Of a stretch of 64,000 nucleotides of DNA, positions 44,506 to 56,476 are shown in pieces (the first letter of the stretch is position 1; each line of letters opens with the position of its first letter). The stretch lies in contig QJPP01004047.1 in NCBI GenBank assembly GCA_003996215.1, forward strand, positions 123,626 to 187,625, written 5' to 3'. The notes below the pieces were generated by a model that saw only the letters and a program-made list of their open reading frames with translations, was not told the origin of the DNA and ran no database searches. This stretch comes from Jaltomata sinuosa. Lineage: Eukaryota; Streptophyta; Magnoliopsida; Solanales; Solanaceae. The position numbers were made by a program, and so were the translations under genes.

Positions 44506-46760
44506 TGTAATGACCCTCCAGGTCATTTTCCATTTTCTGTACTTTTTCTGCATTTCGAGCTTTCCCCCAGTGGCTGCAGGTTATTTATGACTTGCTGGGA
44601 CTAACGGTCCGGTGCCCGGGGTGTCTGTTAGATCGTTATGACCATTTCCCTGTTTTAGCACTTAAGGTTGGTAAATCTTTGACTTCGGTCAACTTTCTTG
44701 GTTAACACACTCAAAATCGAATTCTGATAGTTCTGTTGGCTCCGGAATGGGGATTTTGGTCTAGTGGGACCATTGGTTTGGGTCTGAGTGCTTTTGGTTT
44801 AGTTTTGTGTGGCTTTGTGTGTTTTGAAGTCAGTTTGGTTGGTAGGGTTGACTTTGGTCAACATTTGGGAAAGACGGCCTCGGATGGAAATTCCGTCAGC
44901 ATCATTAGCTCCGAAATGTCGACTTTGGGCTAGGGAGACATTTGGTTCGGGTCTCGAGGCTTTCAAACTCATTTTTTAGTTTTGAGTTTTGAGTTGGTTT
45001 TCAGCATGGGGCTCACTTTTATTAAAACGATCTCCGTTGGGAGTTTTGTTGATTCCATTAAGTCCAGAATGCCATTTCTTGTAGGGTAGCATGGTTGGTT
45101 TGTATTCACGGGGTTCCGGATGAATCCCGAGGGTCCGCCGGAAGATTTTTGGACTTGGTATTTCTGTTGGTTGCTGCATTAAGTTGCAGACAACCTTGCC
45201 CTTCGCGATCACGGGGACCCTATCGCATTCGCGATGGTATAGTTTCTTGACCATCGCATTCGCGATGTAGCCGGCTAGGACCTGGCTCGGCTTTCTCTTC
45301 GCGAACGCGGCCTGGACCATCGCGAACACGATGGTTTGGCCGGTTGTTCTTCGCGAACGCGGTGGTCTTGTCGCGATCGCGATGAAGGACCCTTGGCAGT
45401 TATATAAAGTCCCAACTTCATTTTCTTCTCCAAAAATTCAAGAAATACCATTTTTAGGCTCCTAAACTCTAAATTCCAGCTCCCTTGCATCAGTTTCTTC
45501 ATCCGGTAAGTCCCCTTGTCACCCCTCCCCTCCTTCTGTATTTATTCTCGCATTTCTCCCGTTAAAACTCCATTTTTGTGAATTCCTAGAGTTGGGGTGA
45601 TCCTTGTTGAAGGTTGACTTTTGGGGACTGCATGGTCTTGAAATCGTGCAATTCATCTTCGTGGTGTATTCCTCCTGTCGAGGTTGGTTTCCGCCTTTGA
45701 ATTCCGAGCTTTTCCGTCTTAATTCCGTGAATTAGTAGCACTTTGGGGCTATTTTGGGCCCCGAATCGAGCTTCAATCACACCCAAACTTTGGGCATGGG
45801 TTCCTTAACCCACCGTGAGCATAGTTGTGATTTTTGTTTTCTGTTTTGTTGCGCGGGCCCCGAGGATCATTTTCTGACCCGATTTTTGGCTTGATTTTTC
45901 CGTATAGAAATATGGGTGTCATTATTCTCGTCTTGACACCTAGTTTATATTCTTGATAGCGTGGCAGCTTTCTGAGGCTGTTCAGAAGGGGAAGGCACAT
46001 GAGTGACGGTTCGTGCTTGCAGTTCGGCGCCGAGGTAGGTTACGGTTTACCTTCTAGACTGAGTTAGTTAGGTCTTATATATTTATATGTTACTGGAACG
46101 CTAGGTTGGATTTTAGATAGACCTTAGGCTTAAATCTTGTTTACGATGTTAATTGGTCATTTTGGGTTTTTAGACTAGGACTGCATGTTATCCTTAGCCT
46201 AGCAGCTTGTTTCTTCTGTGTGACTAGTCTAAGACCCTTAGCATGCTTTTAGGAGGCTTTAGAGGTAGAATAGAGCTTGCCCGTTGTTTTCCGCTTTTTA
46301 TTTTCTGCTTTTCCGCTTTATTCTATCGTTGTATGTAACTGTGGGCCGGAGGCCATGACTAGGATTTGAATGGATTCCAGGTCAGTTCTCTTATTCTGGA
46401 AGGTAATTTTGCCCTATTTGATCTGATGGTGTGATTATTCCTTTGCTTGTGAACATTCATACTCATATTGCATGGCATATCATTGTACAGTACGGAAAGG
46501 ATTTTTCAAAGGCTTTTGGGTATGAAAAGAGGTTTTCCTACTGTTGTGATGAATTTTAGACTAAATCGAGCAATTTTGAGTATCACCTTTATTTTTGAGA
46601 GGGAAAAGAGGAACTACTATTTTTTGTATATAAATTTATAGTCCGATGCTGTATTTTGGACCCCCGATGTATTATTTCGGGTGTTTTACTTTCTCATTTA
46701 TATGCATATTAGTACGATGCGGTATTCTGGACCCCCGATGCATTATTCCAGGTATTTTAT

Positions 46761-46805
<45 letters not shown>

Positions 46806-47560
46806 TAGTCCGATGCGGTATTCTGGGCGCCCGATACGATATTCTGGGTTTATATTATATTGCATTCATATATGCATCATCGTGCATCGCATTACATTTG
46901 CTTTGGCATGTGGATGGACTCTGGTTTGGCTTGTTGTTGTTTCCCTTTTCTTTTTTCTTTTACTGGCATGTCTCCGGCTTTATAACTAGATTTAGGAGGA
47001 TCTCTGTATAGTTAGTTGCTTTCCTGTAATCTATATTTATATATTATCTTTTTGCGCTCAGTCGGCCTACGATGCCTACTGAGTACCCGTTGTCTTAGTA
47101 CTCATACTACACTCTGCATCTCTTTTTCTGATGCAGCACCTAGTACGAGCCACCCTCGTTGATCTCCTGTCGTTCGAGGCCCGTTGTTGTTCGAATCGCA
47201 GTGAGCTCCCGACGTTTTGGAGACTTTACTTGCTTTCCATCTTGTACTTCATGTCTATATTTTATATTTTGGATAGACAGAGGTTATTGTATAGCTACTA
47301 CTTGCTTTAGTCGCTCTTGTACTAGTGACACCAGGTCCGGATTGGTATTCGGGTTGTGTTATCTTTTTCGGTCACTTTAGGGCCATCTTTTGTATATTGT
47401 GTACGATGGTATGTATATATATGCTTTTGGCCCTATCTTTTGTTATATCTTCCGCTTCTCTTTAGTTAAATTATTATTTACTGCTTTTCGCGTGTTTGCG
47501 ATAGGCTTGTCTATTGGGGGTTATGTAGACGCCATCATGGCCCGATTTCGGATCGTGACA
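44506..47560 (+). repeat. T2 3' LTR
   Basis: About 3.05 kb, TGTAATGACC...GATCGTGACA. The start may be 44503 (TGTTGTAATG). It contains three units of a GATGCGGTATTCTGG-type short repeat (about 46640-46850) against about two in the 5' LTR, and a long TA run (46766-46802) where the 5' LTR has only a few TA steps. It also keeps the intact E4 target site near 45507-45516. The LTR is unusually long for a chromovirus of this type. Confidence 0.88.
46766..46802. repeat. (TA)n microsatellite in T2 3' LTR
   Basis: About 37 bases of alternating T and A. The aligned position of the 5' LTR (about 38690) has only a short CATATATGCAT, so the run expanded after insertion. Confidence 0.9.
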
Positions 47561-47644
47561 GTTACATTAGGGGATATAAATAATTTTGACCTTTTGTTTT
47601 GGCTCAACGCGATACACACGTGCAAAGCACGTATACTAAAATAG
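47561..47644 (+). mobile_element. Helitron 3' end remnant
   Basis: Carries the hairpin ACGTGC-AAA-GCACGT (47618-47632) followed by ATACTAAAATAG, a degenerate form of the ACACTAAACTAG end seen in the other copies. The upstream part lies to the left of T2 or is lost. Confidence 0.6.
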
Positions 47645-47660
47645 TGTAAGGTTATTATTA

Positions 47661-48107
47661 TCTATATTTTATGTACAATATTAAAGTGTGAAAACTTTAT
47701 AATGTGATTTGAACATTTTGTCCTTCATTAAAAGACTCTGTAATAAATAAAATAATTTTTTTTACTTTTTTTCTCAAATTATTATTTAGTTATCTTTATA
47801 TGAAAAGGAGAATTAGAAGAAAACTCCTAAAATATATAGGAAAAATTTAAGAAAGAGAATTAATGTTAATAGATTTTCTTTTTTTCTTCCGTACGTGAAA
47901 ATTAGGAGAATTAATCACCTAAATATACGGAAAGGAGAACAAGCTCTGTTAATTTATTTTTGTCTCAAAGTTTCTCACGTCCTTTTTAATTTGAGTAAAA
48001 AACAAATTGCACTTAAAATTTGTATCTTGATTAACGCCAATTGCTATTTTCAATATTTTTGTATGCATTTTATATTTATTAATGTGATGCACACGTACAC
48101 TAAATTA
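47661..48107 (+). mobile_element. Helitron C (short, degenerate end)
   Basis: Starts TCTATATTTTATG...AATATTAAAGTGTGAA, then TTATAATGTGATTTGAACAT, the shared 5' region. It ends near ACACGTACACTAAATTA with the hairpin reduced. No ORF for a Rep/helicase protein, so non-autonomous. Confidence 0.65.
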
Positions 48108-48118
48108 ATTTATCTATA

Positions 48119-49028
48119 TCTATATTATTTTAAAAGCATGAATATAAATGTTGATTGACCAAAATATCCTTCAAATGTTGAACGACCTTTATACTCCTAA
48201 ATATTTATATAATTTAAGGATATTATTGAAAACTTTTAAGTCACTTTTCCCCCCAAAACTTATGTGTCCAATACCTAATCCTTTTTTTCCTATATTTACC
48301 TTTCAAGTCCCAAAAGTTTAGGAGACTTTTTTTTTTCAAAAGAAGAATGAAAGTTGCCTCAATTTTTTTATAGCGGAGTTGCAATTCTTATTTCTTATAG
48401 TAAAGTAGTTTCGTAGTAGAATGAGTTTACAATTTAAATAAAGAAGATTTTTAATGAAGTTATTTTCTATACAAAACATAAATCTCAACGTTCTGAAATT
48501 AAAAATTAGACAATCTGAAATAGTAAAATAAAAGGCGATATAAATATTATGTAGTAACCCAAAATATATTGTATCAAAAAAAATAGCACTGTTGAATTAC
48601 TTGCACTATATATATTTTTTTGGATTCAAAAGATTCTAATACGGTCCTCCTTATATGTATTAAAATAATTTTTAATGCGTAGTTTACCTTCATTCACTAA
48701 TCTATAAAAAAGTTTTAGTTATTATGTAAGATACGATCACCTTGTATATTTCTTTCTACATTATAAGTACATATATTATGTAGCGGACTATCTAAACTAT
48801 ATTAACCATTTTAGATGATAATCAATCCATTTGAATTCAAGTAACACCGTAGTATAATAATATTGACTTTCAAATTTAAATGATTATTGTATTTTTTCAT
48901 GTAAATTTCTTAGCGTTAATACTTTCTCTGTGTATATAAATTTTCTTTTAAATTAAATTTGTTGTTATAAAATTAATTAACTCAACATCCACATGCCATT
49001 ATTAACGTTTAACACACGTAGAAACTAG
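48119..49028 (+). mobile_element. Helitron D (GCATGAATATAAATG subtype)
   Basis: 5' end TCTATATTATTTTAAAAGCA, 3' end CACACGTAGAAACTAG followed by T. This subtype shares 5' sequence (GAATATAAATG, TCAAATGTTGAACGAC) with E and F but differs from A, B and G. AT-rich, no gene visible. Confidence 0.65.
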
Positions 49029-49029
49029 T

Positions 49030-51345
49030 TATTATAAAAGCATGAATATAAATGTCGATTGATCAAAATATCCTTCAAATGTTGAACGACTTTTATACCC
49101 TTAATGAACTTCAATCTTTTTTTTTAACAAACTTCTTATTAAACCTAAAAGCTAAAACAAGTTTAGGAATAATTTTTTAGGGACGTACTTAATCCTATTA
49201 CAACTAAAACTTGACTCACGTGTAAACCCAAATTGAAAATCTAAACTATTAAGGATTTTGTTGTGTTTATTTAGGACTATATGTTGCTTCAAGAAATTAC
49301 TAGGATATCAAACGAAAAGAGGGGATTCTAATTGTACACGAATCCATTCTAATATAAAACAAGAGTAAATCCCACTTTACCCCCCTAACATTTAAGGTTT
49401 GGGAAACAATACCCCCTTCACATATTAAATGGGAATGATACCCCCTTTATGTAATATTTTCCGGTGAGATTATTTTTTTTTTCTTGAATAAAGATTTAAA
49501 AAAAGTTTTTTAAAAAAAAATAACTCCCCTCCCCCCAACCCAATCCCTAAAAACACTAAAGAGAGGAAATTTTTTGACGCAAAGATAAAATGTGTATATA
49601 TTTTCTTAAGAAATAACAATCTTTTGGCGCAAAAATAAAATCTCATAAATAATTAATACTTCACATAACAATAATTTCTTCATCTAGTGTATATTTCATA
49701 AGAATTTCTAATATTTTCATATAAGATAGATTAGTTCTGCATATTTTCTTCAATATTGTATATAATGATATTAAAATAATAGAAAAAATGGTTAAACTTT
49801 TGAAGATAGCAAGAAAGACGACTAAATATTGTTTTGAATGAACATATTATATTTCACCTTTTAATAAAATATCCTGTTAAGCCTGAGAGACATAAGAAAT
49901 TTCCAGATAGAATATTTTTAAACAAATTTGCATTCATTTGAAGCAAATAAAGAGGAACTCAAGAATCAAAGATTGAGAGGACATGGACATTGAAGTAATA
50001 CTTTAATATTTAATGAAAGAATTACTCACCTTCAAAAATAGGTGTCAACGGAGATTACATAGATTTTTCAAATGTCAAAATCACATAAATATCAAGAACA
50101 TTGCAAGATTAGCGTAAAAAGATTTCCTCAAAATTAAGTGTTTTAGCGCCAAAAAATTCCCTCTCTTCAGTATTTTTAGGGATTGGGTTGGGGGAGGGGG
50201 TTAATTTTTTAAAAAAAAACTTTTTTAAAATCTTTATTCAAGAAAAAATAATCTCACCAAAAAATATTATATAAGGGGGTATCATTCCCATTCAATATGT
50301 GGAGGGGGTATTATTTCCAAACCTTAAATGTCAGGGATTAAAGTGGGATTTACTCATAAAACAACTCTGAATTATAAATGTTGTACAATTCACGTGACGT
50401 CTTAACACTGAATTCTTTCTTTTAAAAAAATTATTTTATCTTTCTATGGGTATAATATCTTATTCTTATGCATATATTTTAAGCTTATACTCCTTCCATA
50501 TCAAAATATTTGTCACTTTTTATTTTTCGAGATTCAAATTACATGAATTTTGATCAACTTTTAAAGATAATTTTTATTATATTGATATAAGAAGTATCAG
50601 AATTTATAATATTTTTCGTATAATTTTCAATATCTAAATTTTAATATTAAAATATTAAATTAATATAATTCAATTTAACCTCAAAACTAAAAGTTAGCTC
50701 TCCAAAAAGGGAAAATGATGTACATATTTTAGGATGAAGATAGTATTATTTCTTAACTCCAACACTGTGTTGGCAACACATGCAAGAACCATGAAAGTTT
50801 GGACCCTCACTATGTATTGTAGAAGACTGGCGCTTAGGAAAAAAATTAATTTCTTCAATAAATTTTGTGTCACTTATATTTTAAAAGGAACATAGTTTAT
50901 GTAGCTGTGTTTCTACGGGTGATCACATTACTACGTGTATATTAGTGTTATATAGGTATTTTTGGCTCAAAAGGTGGATGAAAAGCAATATTGTACAAAA
51001 TCTCATAGTTTAAGAGTATCCCTTCTTCATATAATAAGTACAATGTCTTGAAAAATGCATTGAAAAAATAGCTATAATTAGTGATAAGGGTAAATTAGGA
51101 ACTATGAGTGTTCAATTATCTTTTGATTTTATAAATTGAACAAGTATTATTGAACATCTATTTTTAATATAATGGACAAGTTAAGATGGATAGAGGGAAT
51201 AGTAGTTTAATGGTTATAGGTGTCTTTCAAGTTCGAGCAAAAGTAAAAGTGAGATTCTTCATAATAAGTTTGAATTTGTTCACAAAATATTAACCCGACA
51301 TAATTTAATACTTGACGGGGGCAATACGTGTGAGAAACGTATTAT
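49030..51345 (+). mobile_element. Helitron E (same subtype as D), carrying a MULE
   Basis: Directly follows the CTAG|T of D and begins ATTATAAAAGCATGAATATAAATGT. It contains the Mutator-like element 49363-50355. The 3' end is not sharp; sequence near 51300-51345 (ACGTGTGAGAAACGT) may be a decayed terminal hairpin. Bases 50400-51300 are AT-rich without a gene. Confidence 0.55.
49363..50355. mobile_element. Mutator-like non-autonomous element (long TIRs, 9-bp TSD)
   Basis: Terminal inverted repeats of roughly 200-230 bp: 49363 onward GAGTAAATCCCACTTTACCC, and its complement ending at 50355 (AAAGTGGGATTTACTC). They are flanked by a perfect 9-bp direct repeat ATAAAACAA at 49354-49362 and 50356-50364. 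The 9-bp duplication and long TIRs are the signature of Mutator-like elements. The 993-bp body is AT-rich and encodes no transposase, so it would need one in trans. Confidence 0.88.
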
Positions 51346-51349
51346 AATT

Positions 51350-51686
51350 ATAAAAGCACGAATATAAATATTGATTGACTAAAATATTCTTCAAATATTG
51401 AATGACTTTATACCCTTAATAAGCTCTAATCCTATTACTATTTTAACATAGTTCTTGAACTTATACATTAGAAATATAATAAAGTAAGAATTTTATTTCA
51501 AAGAACGTCAATTAACTCGCATCTTTTAGTCTCTCGATGCAATATGAATTCTTTCACGACAATAATGTCAATTTAAACTTTCAATCTTTGGACGGATGAA
51601 CTTTTTTTCGATGTTCTTGCACATATGGATTAATATGAACATCTACGTGCTAATATTAACGTGCAGCGCACGTTCGTAGAAACTAG
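51350..51686 (+). mobile_element. Helitron F (short, D subtype)
   Basis: Begins ATAAAAGCACGAATATAAATATTG and ends with the hairpin ACGTGC-AGC-GCACGT (about 51658-51673), then TCGTAGAAACTAG|T at 51686. About 340 bp, no ORF. The canonical TC start is missing. Confidence 0.65.
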
Positions 51687-51708
51687 TTAATCTATCTATA
51701 TCTATCTA

Positions 51709-53015
51709 TCTATACTATATTAAAAGTGTGAAGAACCTTATAATGTGATTTGAACTTTTTACCCTTCATTAAAAGTCTCTCCTTTAGACAAAATCGTCTT
51801 TTTATTATTTTTCTCCAATTATTATTATTAATATATAACAAGAAGTCTAAATTTATAGAATTCATTAAATATATATTTATACGACTATGTTTTTTAGCTT
51901 TAAACATCAGTTTAGGTTTAGGATTCCTTTTGATAAATTAATTAATATTATTTATATTAATTGTCTCTTTGTTATTTATACGATTATGTTATTAGTATTT
52001 AGATTTAAGCATAACTTTAGGAGTTTAGGTTTAGGATTAGAATTTCTTTTAACTAATCAATTAATATTATTTTTATTAATGTCTCATTTTATTTAGGTTT
52101 ATGACGACTATTCTTTCAAAAACTGTTCTAGGAGAAAAAATTATATATATATATTTAAAGTGTGAAGGACCTTATAATGTTGTTGTTCTTCTTACTGTTA
52201 TTTTCTCTACTTAATATAGGTGATAGATGAATGTTTGGTCAGACTTTGAGGAATTTTTGTGTAGAGATTAGGTTTAACCGTATTGTTTTGATATCTGAAT
52301 TATCGTATTATTTTGTTGTAGTTTTTATTTTGTTACCAGATGTTGTTTTTCTGCTTAATACAGGTGGTAGATGTGCTTGATCGGGTTATGAGGATTTTTC
52401 ATGAAGGTTAGGTTTAATTGTATTGTTCTGATATCTCGATTATCGTATTATTTTATTGTAGTTTTTATTCGGTTACTAGATTATTATTTTTTGTTGCTTA
52501 ATACAGGTTGTAGATGAATATTTAGTCGGGTTTTGAGGATTTTTCGTGAAGGTTAGTTTAATTGTAATTGTATTGTTTTGATATCTCGATTATTGCATTA
52601 TTTTTTTGTAGGTTTTACTCTGTTACTAGATTTTTTTTGTTGTTGCTTAACACCGGTGGTAAATGAATGTTTTGTCGGGTTTTAAATTTTTTTTGTGAAG
52701 ATTAGATTTAATTGTATTGTTCTGATATCTCAATTATTGTATTATTTTATTTTTGTAAAGATATTAAAATTTATATTTATTTTAATGTTGACTTTTATTT
52801 TTCAAAGATATGTTTGTTTCACATATATTTTTATTGATTAACGTAATACATAATGCAACACGCGTACACTAATCATATAAGATAATGATTTAAATACGTG
52901 AGTGGTGAAGAGCTTCACCGGCCTCAATTGCAATATTATATACTCTATTGTCTTTTTGTATGCAATTTTTTATATTGTTGTGATACACACGTGCAACGCA
53001 CGTACACTAAACTAG
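51709..53015 (+). mobile_element. Helitron A (complete ends)
   Basis: 5' TCTATACTATATTAAAAGTG (51709) and 3' hairpin ACGTGC-AAC-GCACGT (52989-53003), then ACACTAAACTAG (ends 53015) followed by T. These are the canonical 5' TC, 3' hairpin plus CTRR, and host T of Helitrons. No Rep/helicase ORF, so non-autonomous. It carries four diverged tandem units at 52190-52745. Confidence 0.85.
52190..52745 (+). repeat. Four tandem units of about 140-150 bp in Helitron A
   Basis: Each unit includes GCTTAATACAGGTGGTAGAT, then TCGGGTTTTGAGGATTTTT, TTTAATTGTATTGTTCTGAT and ATCTCGATTATCG. Units start near 52190, 52340, 52480 and 52630 and have diverged by substitutions and short indels. Each has a TACAGGT-like step that could be a splice acceptor. 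Origin unknown. Confidence 0.7.
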
Positions 53016-53441
53016 TATTATATTAAAAGTGTGAAGCACCTTATAATGTGATTTGAACTTTTTACCCTTCATTAAAAGACATCGCAATAGACAAAATCGT
53101 CATTTACTATTTTTCTTAAATTATTATTTATGTTATTTTAATTATTATCATTATTTAAATTTATGTTAATATAATTATTATTAATATTTTGGTAACTAAT
53201 TTGTGTATTGTTTAAAAATCGTGCAATTACTTGTAACCTAGATGTCTACTCTCTCTTTTTTTGTACGTTTTCTGTAGCTTTTAGGATTAGGAGACCTTTA
53301 ATCCATTAATTAATATTCCTTAGTAGTCTCTCTTTATTTAGATTTGGATCAATCTTTTAAAATTGTCGCTGGGAAAAAAATAGGTTTAGGTTTAGGTTTA
53401 GGTTTAGAAGTCTTTTACCAATTCAAATCTTTGATAGTATC

Positions 53442-54764
53442 TGATGTGCCGCTAATTTACGTCACTTTCGACTCCTTTAAACTAAGAACAATCGTACGTT
53501 TTCAAGCAACCGTTGTCGTTTTTGATGTTTTTATGTTGTATTTTCAGGAAATGGAGACAAACGTGAAAACGGAAGGAAATACGCGAAAAAGAGCGTTCTG
53601 GATAAGAGTGACGGCTTGAGTGACGGCCCGTCACACATGTGACGGTCCGTCACAGTGACCGTCACACCAAGGCAGCTGAGGCAGCATCACTGGTTAGCAG
53701 TGACGGTCCAGGCGACGGTCCGTCACTGGCTTGACGGTCCGTCAGCCTGGCCGTCAAGTTAAGGCAGACGCGCGACGCGGAATCCGAGCGTTTTTGGGAT
53801 TGGTTTCCTAGACTCCTATAAATACCCTATGTTAGGTTTATTTTAGACATCACCCTTTCAATTAGTTTTTACACGTTTTTTACAATAGTTTTAGGAGTTT
53901 GAGCGAGACTTGGAGCGCAAGCAACACGGTTTCTTGATCTTGCAAGCGTGTTCTTGATTCGTTCTTGAGTTCTTGGTTTTTCTTGTTCTTGGATTAATTG
54001 AGGATTATTTTCATCATATTGTAAGAATCTTCTTTCCTTTATTATGAATTTCTTCTTTTCTTCTTCGAGCATGAATAACTAAAACTCCCGCAACTAGGGT
54101 TGTGGGAGCCATGGCTAAAGTAGCGATATAGATTCCGGGTAGCGACGGGTTCAATTTACATGTAGTCACGTTGTTAATCATACTTTATGTCACGTTTTCT
54201 AGTGGTTGCAAACATTAGAACATGCCTAGGTTTAATTTGCTTGAGTAAAGAGATTAAAACCGGGAAACTTGATTAACGACAAGGATTCGAGACTACCAAC
54301 TCTCGTCTTAATGATTAATGCCGTAACTGGATTAATCTACTTGATGTTTAGGATTGAAAGCTAAAAAGCACATCTTTTCGAGGTCGAGAGAATAGAAAAG
54401 GAAATTTGTTTATTTGGTCGAGAGACGTTTAGACGATACCATTGACGCAATCACATCGTGACACGCATATAGAAAGAACCCTGTAACGCCTAGAATCGAT
54501 TGTTACAAAGCCATGGTGAACACGTCCCTAGTTCGCATTCTCTCCTACTGATTACTTCTCTACAATATTGTTGCTTTTGTTCACGTTGATTACAAACCCC
54601 CCCCCCTTTATTTACCGGAAACTATTGACCATTAGTCACATATTTCACTAAAGACTTAATCTTCACCATATTCTCTGTGGGATTCGACCCCAACCTTGTT
54701 GGGTTCTTTACTTGACTACGACCGCTTACGCTTCGTTATTTGGAGTCGTAATTTGGGCGTATCA
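53442..54764 (+). repeat. E5 5' LTR
   Basis: 1323 bp. TGACGG/CCGTCA array about 53610-53760 (including GACGGTCCGTCA at about 53714 and 53734), TATAAATA 53817-53824. The R/U5 hairpin has a CTCCCGCAAC arm instead of CTCCCACAAC, leaving one mismatch in the stem. The LTR-PBS junction ATCAAATTTTGG matches E1 rather than E2/E4. Confidence 0.92.
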
Positions 54765-56476
54765 AATTTTGGTGCCGTTGCCGGGGAATACGGTTGTTTA
54801 TTAAGTCTGGTGTGTTTATTTGACTCTTAGTCATACTTTCCTGCTTTTACTTTTATTTGTTGTTTTTGTTTATTATAGGGTATATAGTTGTGCATACGGT
54901 TGTTTATTAAGTCTTGGGTATCTTGATGAAGTCTGAGTAATCAAGACACCCGCGTCGTGCCGCGACGTTAAATCAGGCGCTGTATGGGAGGCAACCCATA
55001 AATTGTTGTTGTATTATAGTCTAATTAATTCGTGGGAAAACCTGTGAGTCACCACCGAGGGTTTTTGTTGCCGTGTTTCTTTTCCCTCCGGTGTGCTATC
55101 TAGTAGAACCGGCATGTTTAGGTTGTTATTTTAAATTTTTTGTTTTTTTTTAGTGTCTATAGTGATGAGCATGGCGTTTTTCTTGACTAAAATGAGGCCC
55201 TTGAAAAATTTTCTGGTTTTGTACTTATGTTGAAACGATTGACTGTCTGGATCCTTGAATGTCATTGTATGATCATGATTAGAATGAGTATGCTTAAACC
55301 GAGCGGTTGTTTGATAGTTGGTAGTGATATAGTTTCTTGGTGCCACGTGTGTGTGAGATTATTGTTATAAATTCTTACTCTGTGCATGCATCTAGAACTT
55401 GCCCGGTCTATTTTGTTAAGTTTGAAGTTTGGTTGCTTAGGAAAGGATCACAGGCCCTTTTTGTGTGCAGTCCACTTAACCTATAAGACCGTCCAAATGC
55501 AAATACTCCCTTTGATCCCTATTTGAGCCATAATTGACCTTGTTCTTTCAATAACCTGTCACCGTTCCTGTTTAACTTTGAATCCCTATTTTGGCCCTGG
55601 TCCTTCCTTGGACATCGTGCACCTCAACTCAGGCAATCAGCCTAAGTTGAGGGTGGCTACTATAGAGGTAAACCCTATTTTGGCCCTGGTCCTTCCATGG
55701 ACATTGTGCACCTCAACCCAGGCAATCAGCCTAAGTTGAGGGTGGCTACTATAGAGGTGAATGATAAGAAAAAAAGGATAGTGAAGATTGGTTGGGAATA
55801 GAATGAAAATTCGGGTGTGTGCCTAAGAAATGAAAAGAAAAATAAAAAGAGATGAAAAAGATCGAAAAAGAAATAAAAAGAATTGTCAAAATAAAGAGGC
55901 CGCATCTGTAGCTAGAAAGAAGGAAATATAAAGGTGAATAAGGATGGACAAAGTAAAGTTATGTGGTAATATGATGTCAATGGTTCCAAGGAGGGCTTAG
56001 TCACTAACCCCTAAATGTATCCTACCTGCACCCGAAGCCTCATTACAAGCCTAAACAAGTCCTGTAGTGATCCTGAGCGGCTTTCTGAAGAACTGAAATA
56101 GAATAGTAAGGGCAAGCCTATGGTATCGCATGTGCATTGTTTGAAATCGTTTGTGAGTGTGAGCGCTTACCTAGTCCCAAATCTTGTGTGTGGGATTTCT
56201 TTGTGGTGAGGGCACCAAGATGTCTGTATTGTCTATTGATTGTTAGGATAGCTGCGCGTGTGTATGTAGAATGTTCTATCATATCGGAATGACATGTGTG
56301 GATCCTTGCAAGTTAGTGTTTCATACATTCGTGTGCTACGAGGGAGCTTGATTTAATTGAATAAGTTTTGAATGACCATGAGTTGCTAGAGACATGAGTT
56401 CGTGTCTTAGTTGAGTCGTTTTATTGTTTTATGTTATGTTTCTTGAGGACAAGCGAACGTTTTAAGTTGAGGGTGT
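54765..56476 (+). other. E5 internal region: PBS, deleted coding region, 3' noncoding, PPT
   Basis: PBS at 54770-54787 (TGGTGCCGTTGCCGGGGA, one mismatch to tRNA-Asp type). A 21-base segment at 54788-54808 is repeated at 54894-54914, directly before the join to pol-end sequence (TATCTTGATGAAGTCTGA, about 54918-54935). That sequence matches the E1 pol terminus near 2993. From about 55035 on it follows E2/E4, including the 88-bp tandem pair (about 55580-55765), and ends in the PPT (56463-56476). No credible ORF. Confidence 0.85.

Larger units (their letters stand above)
28272..47560 (+). mobile_element. T2: Tekay/Del-type chromovirus, degenerate, split by E4
   Basis: 5' LTR pieces 28272-29258 and 37515-39443, PBS for initiator Met tRNA, gag with zinc knuckle, protease, RT, RNase H, integrase, chromodomain, and 3' LTR to 47560. 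LTR ends are TGT...ACA. The left edge is approximate: the first roughly 70 bases of the 3' LTR do not match there, and I could not find a target duplication (the right flank reads GTTAC). By eye, a 200-base stretch shared by the LTRs (near 38090 and 46070) differs at roughly ten positions, and pol has many stops, so the element is old compared with E2 and E4. Confidence 0.9.

Noticed and set aside
53381..53406. Telomere-like GGTTTA repeats
   Set aside because: Only about four TTTAGG hexamers, not the plant TTTAGGG heptamer, inside an AT-rich Helitron. Similar TTTAGG pairs nearby suggest simple-sequence drift.
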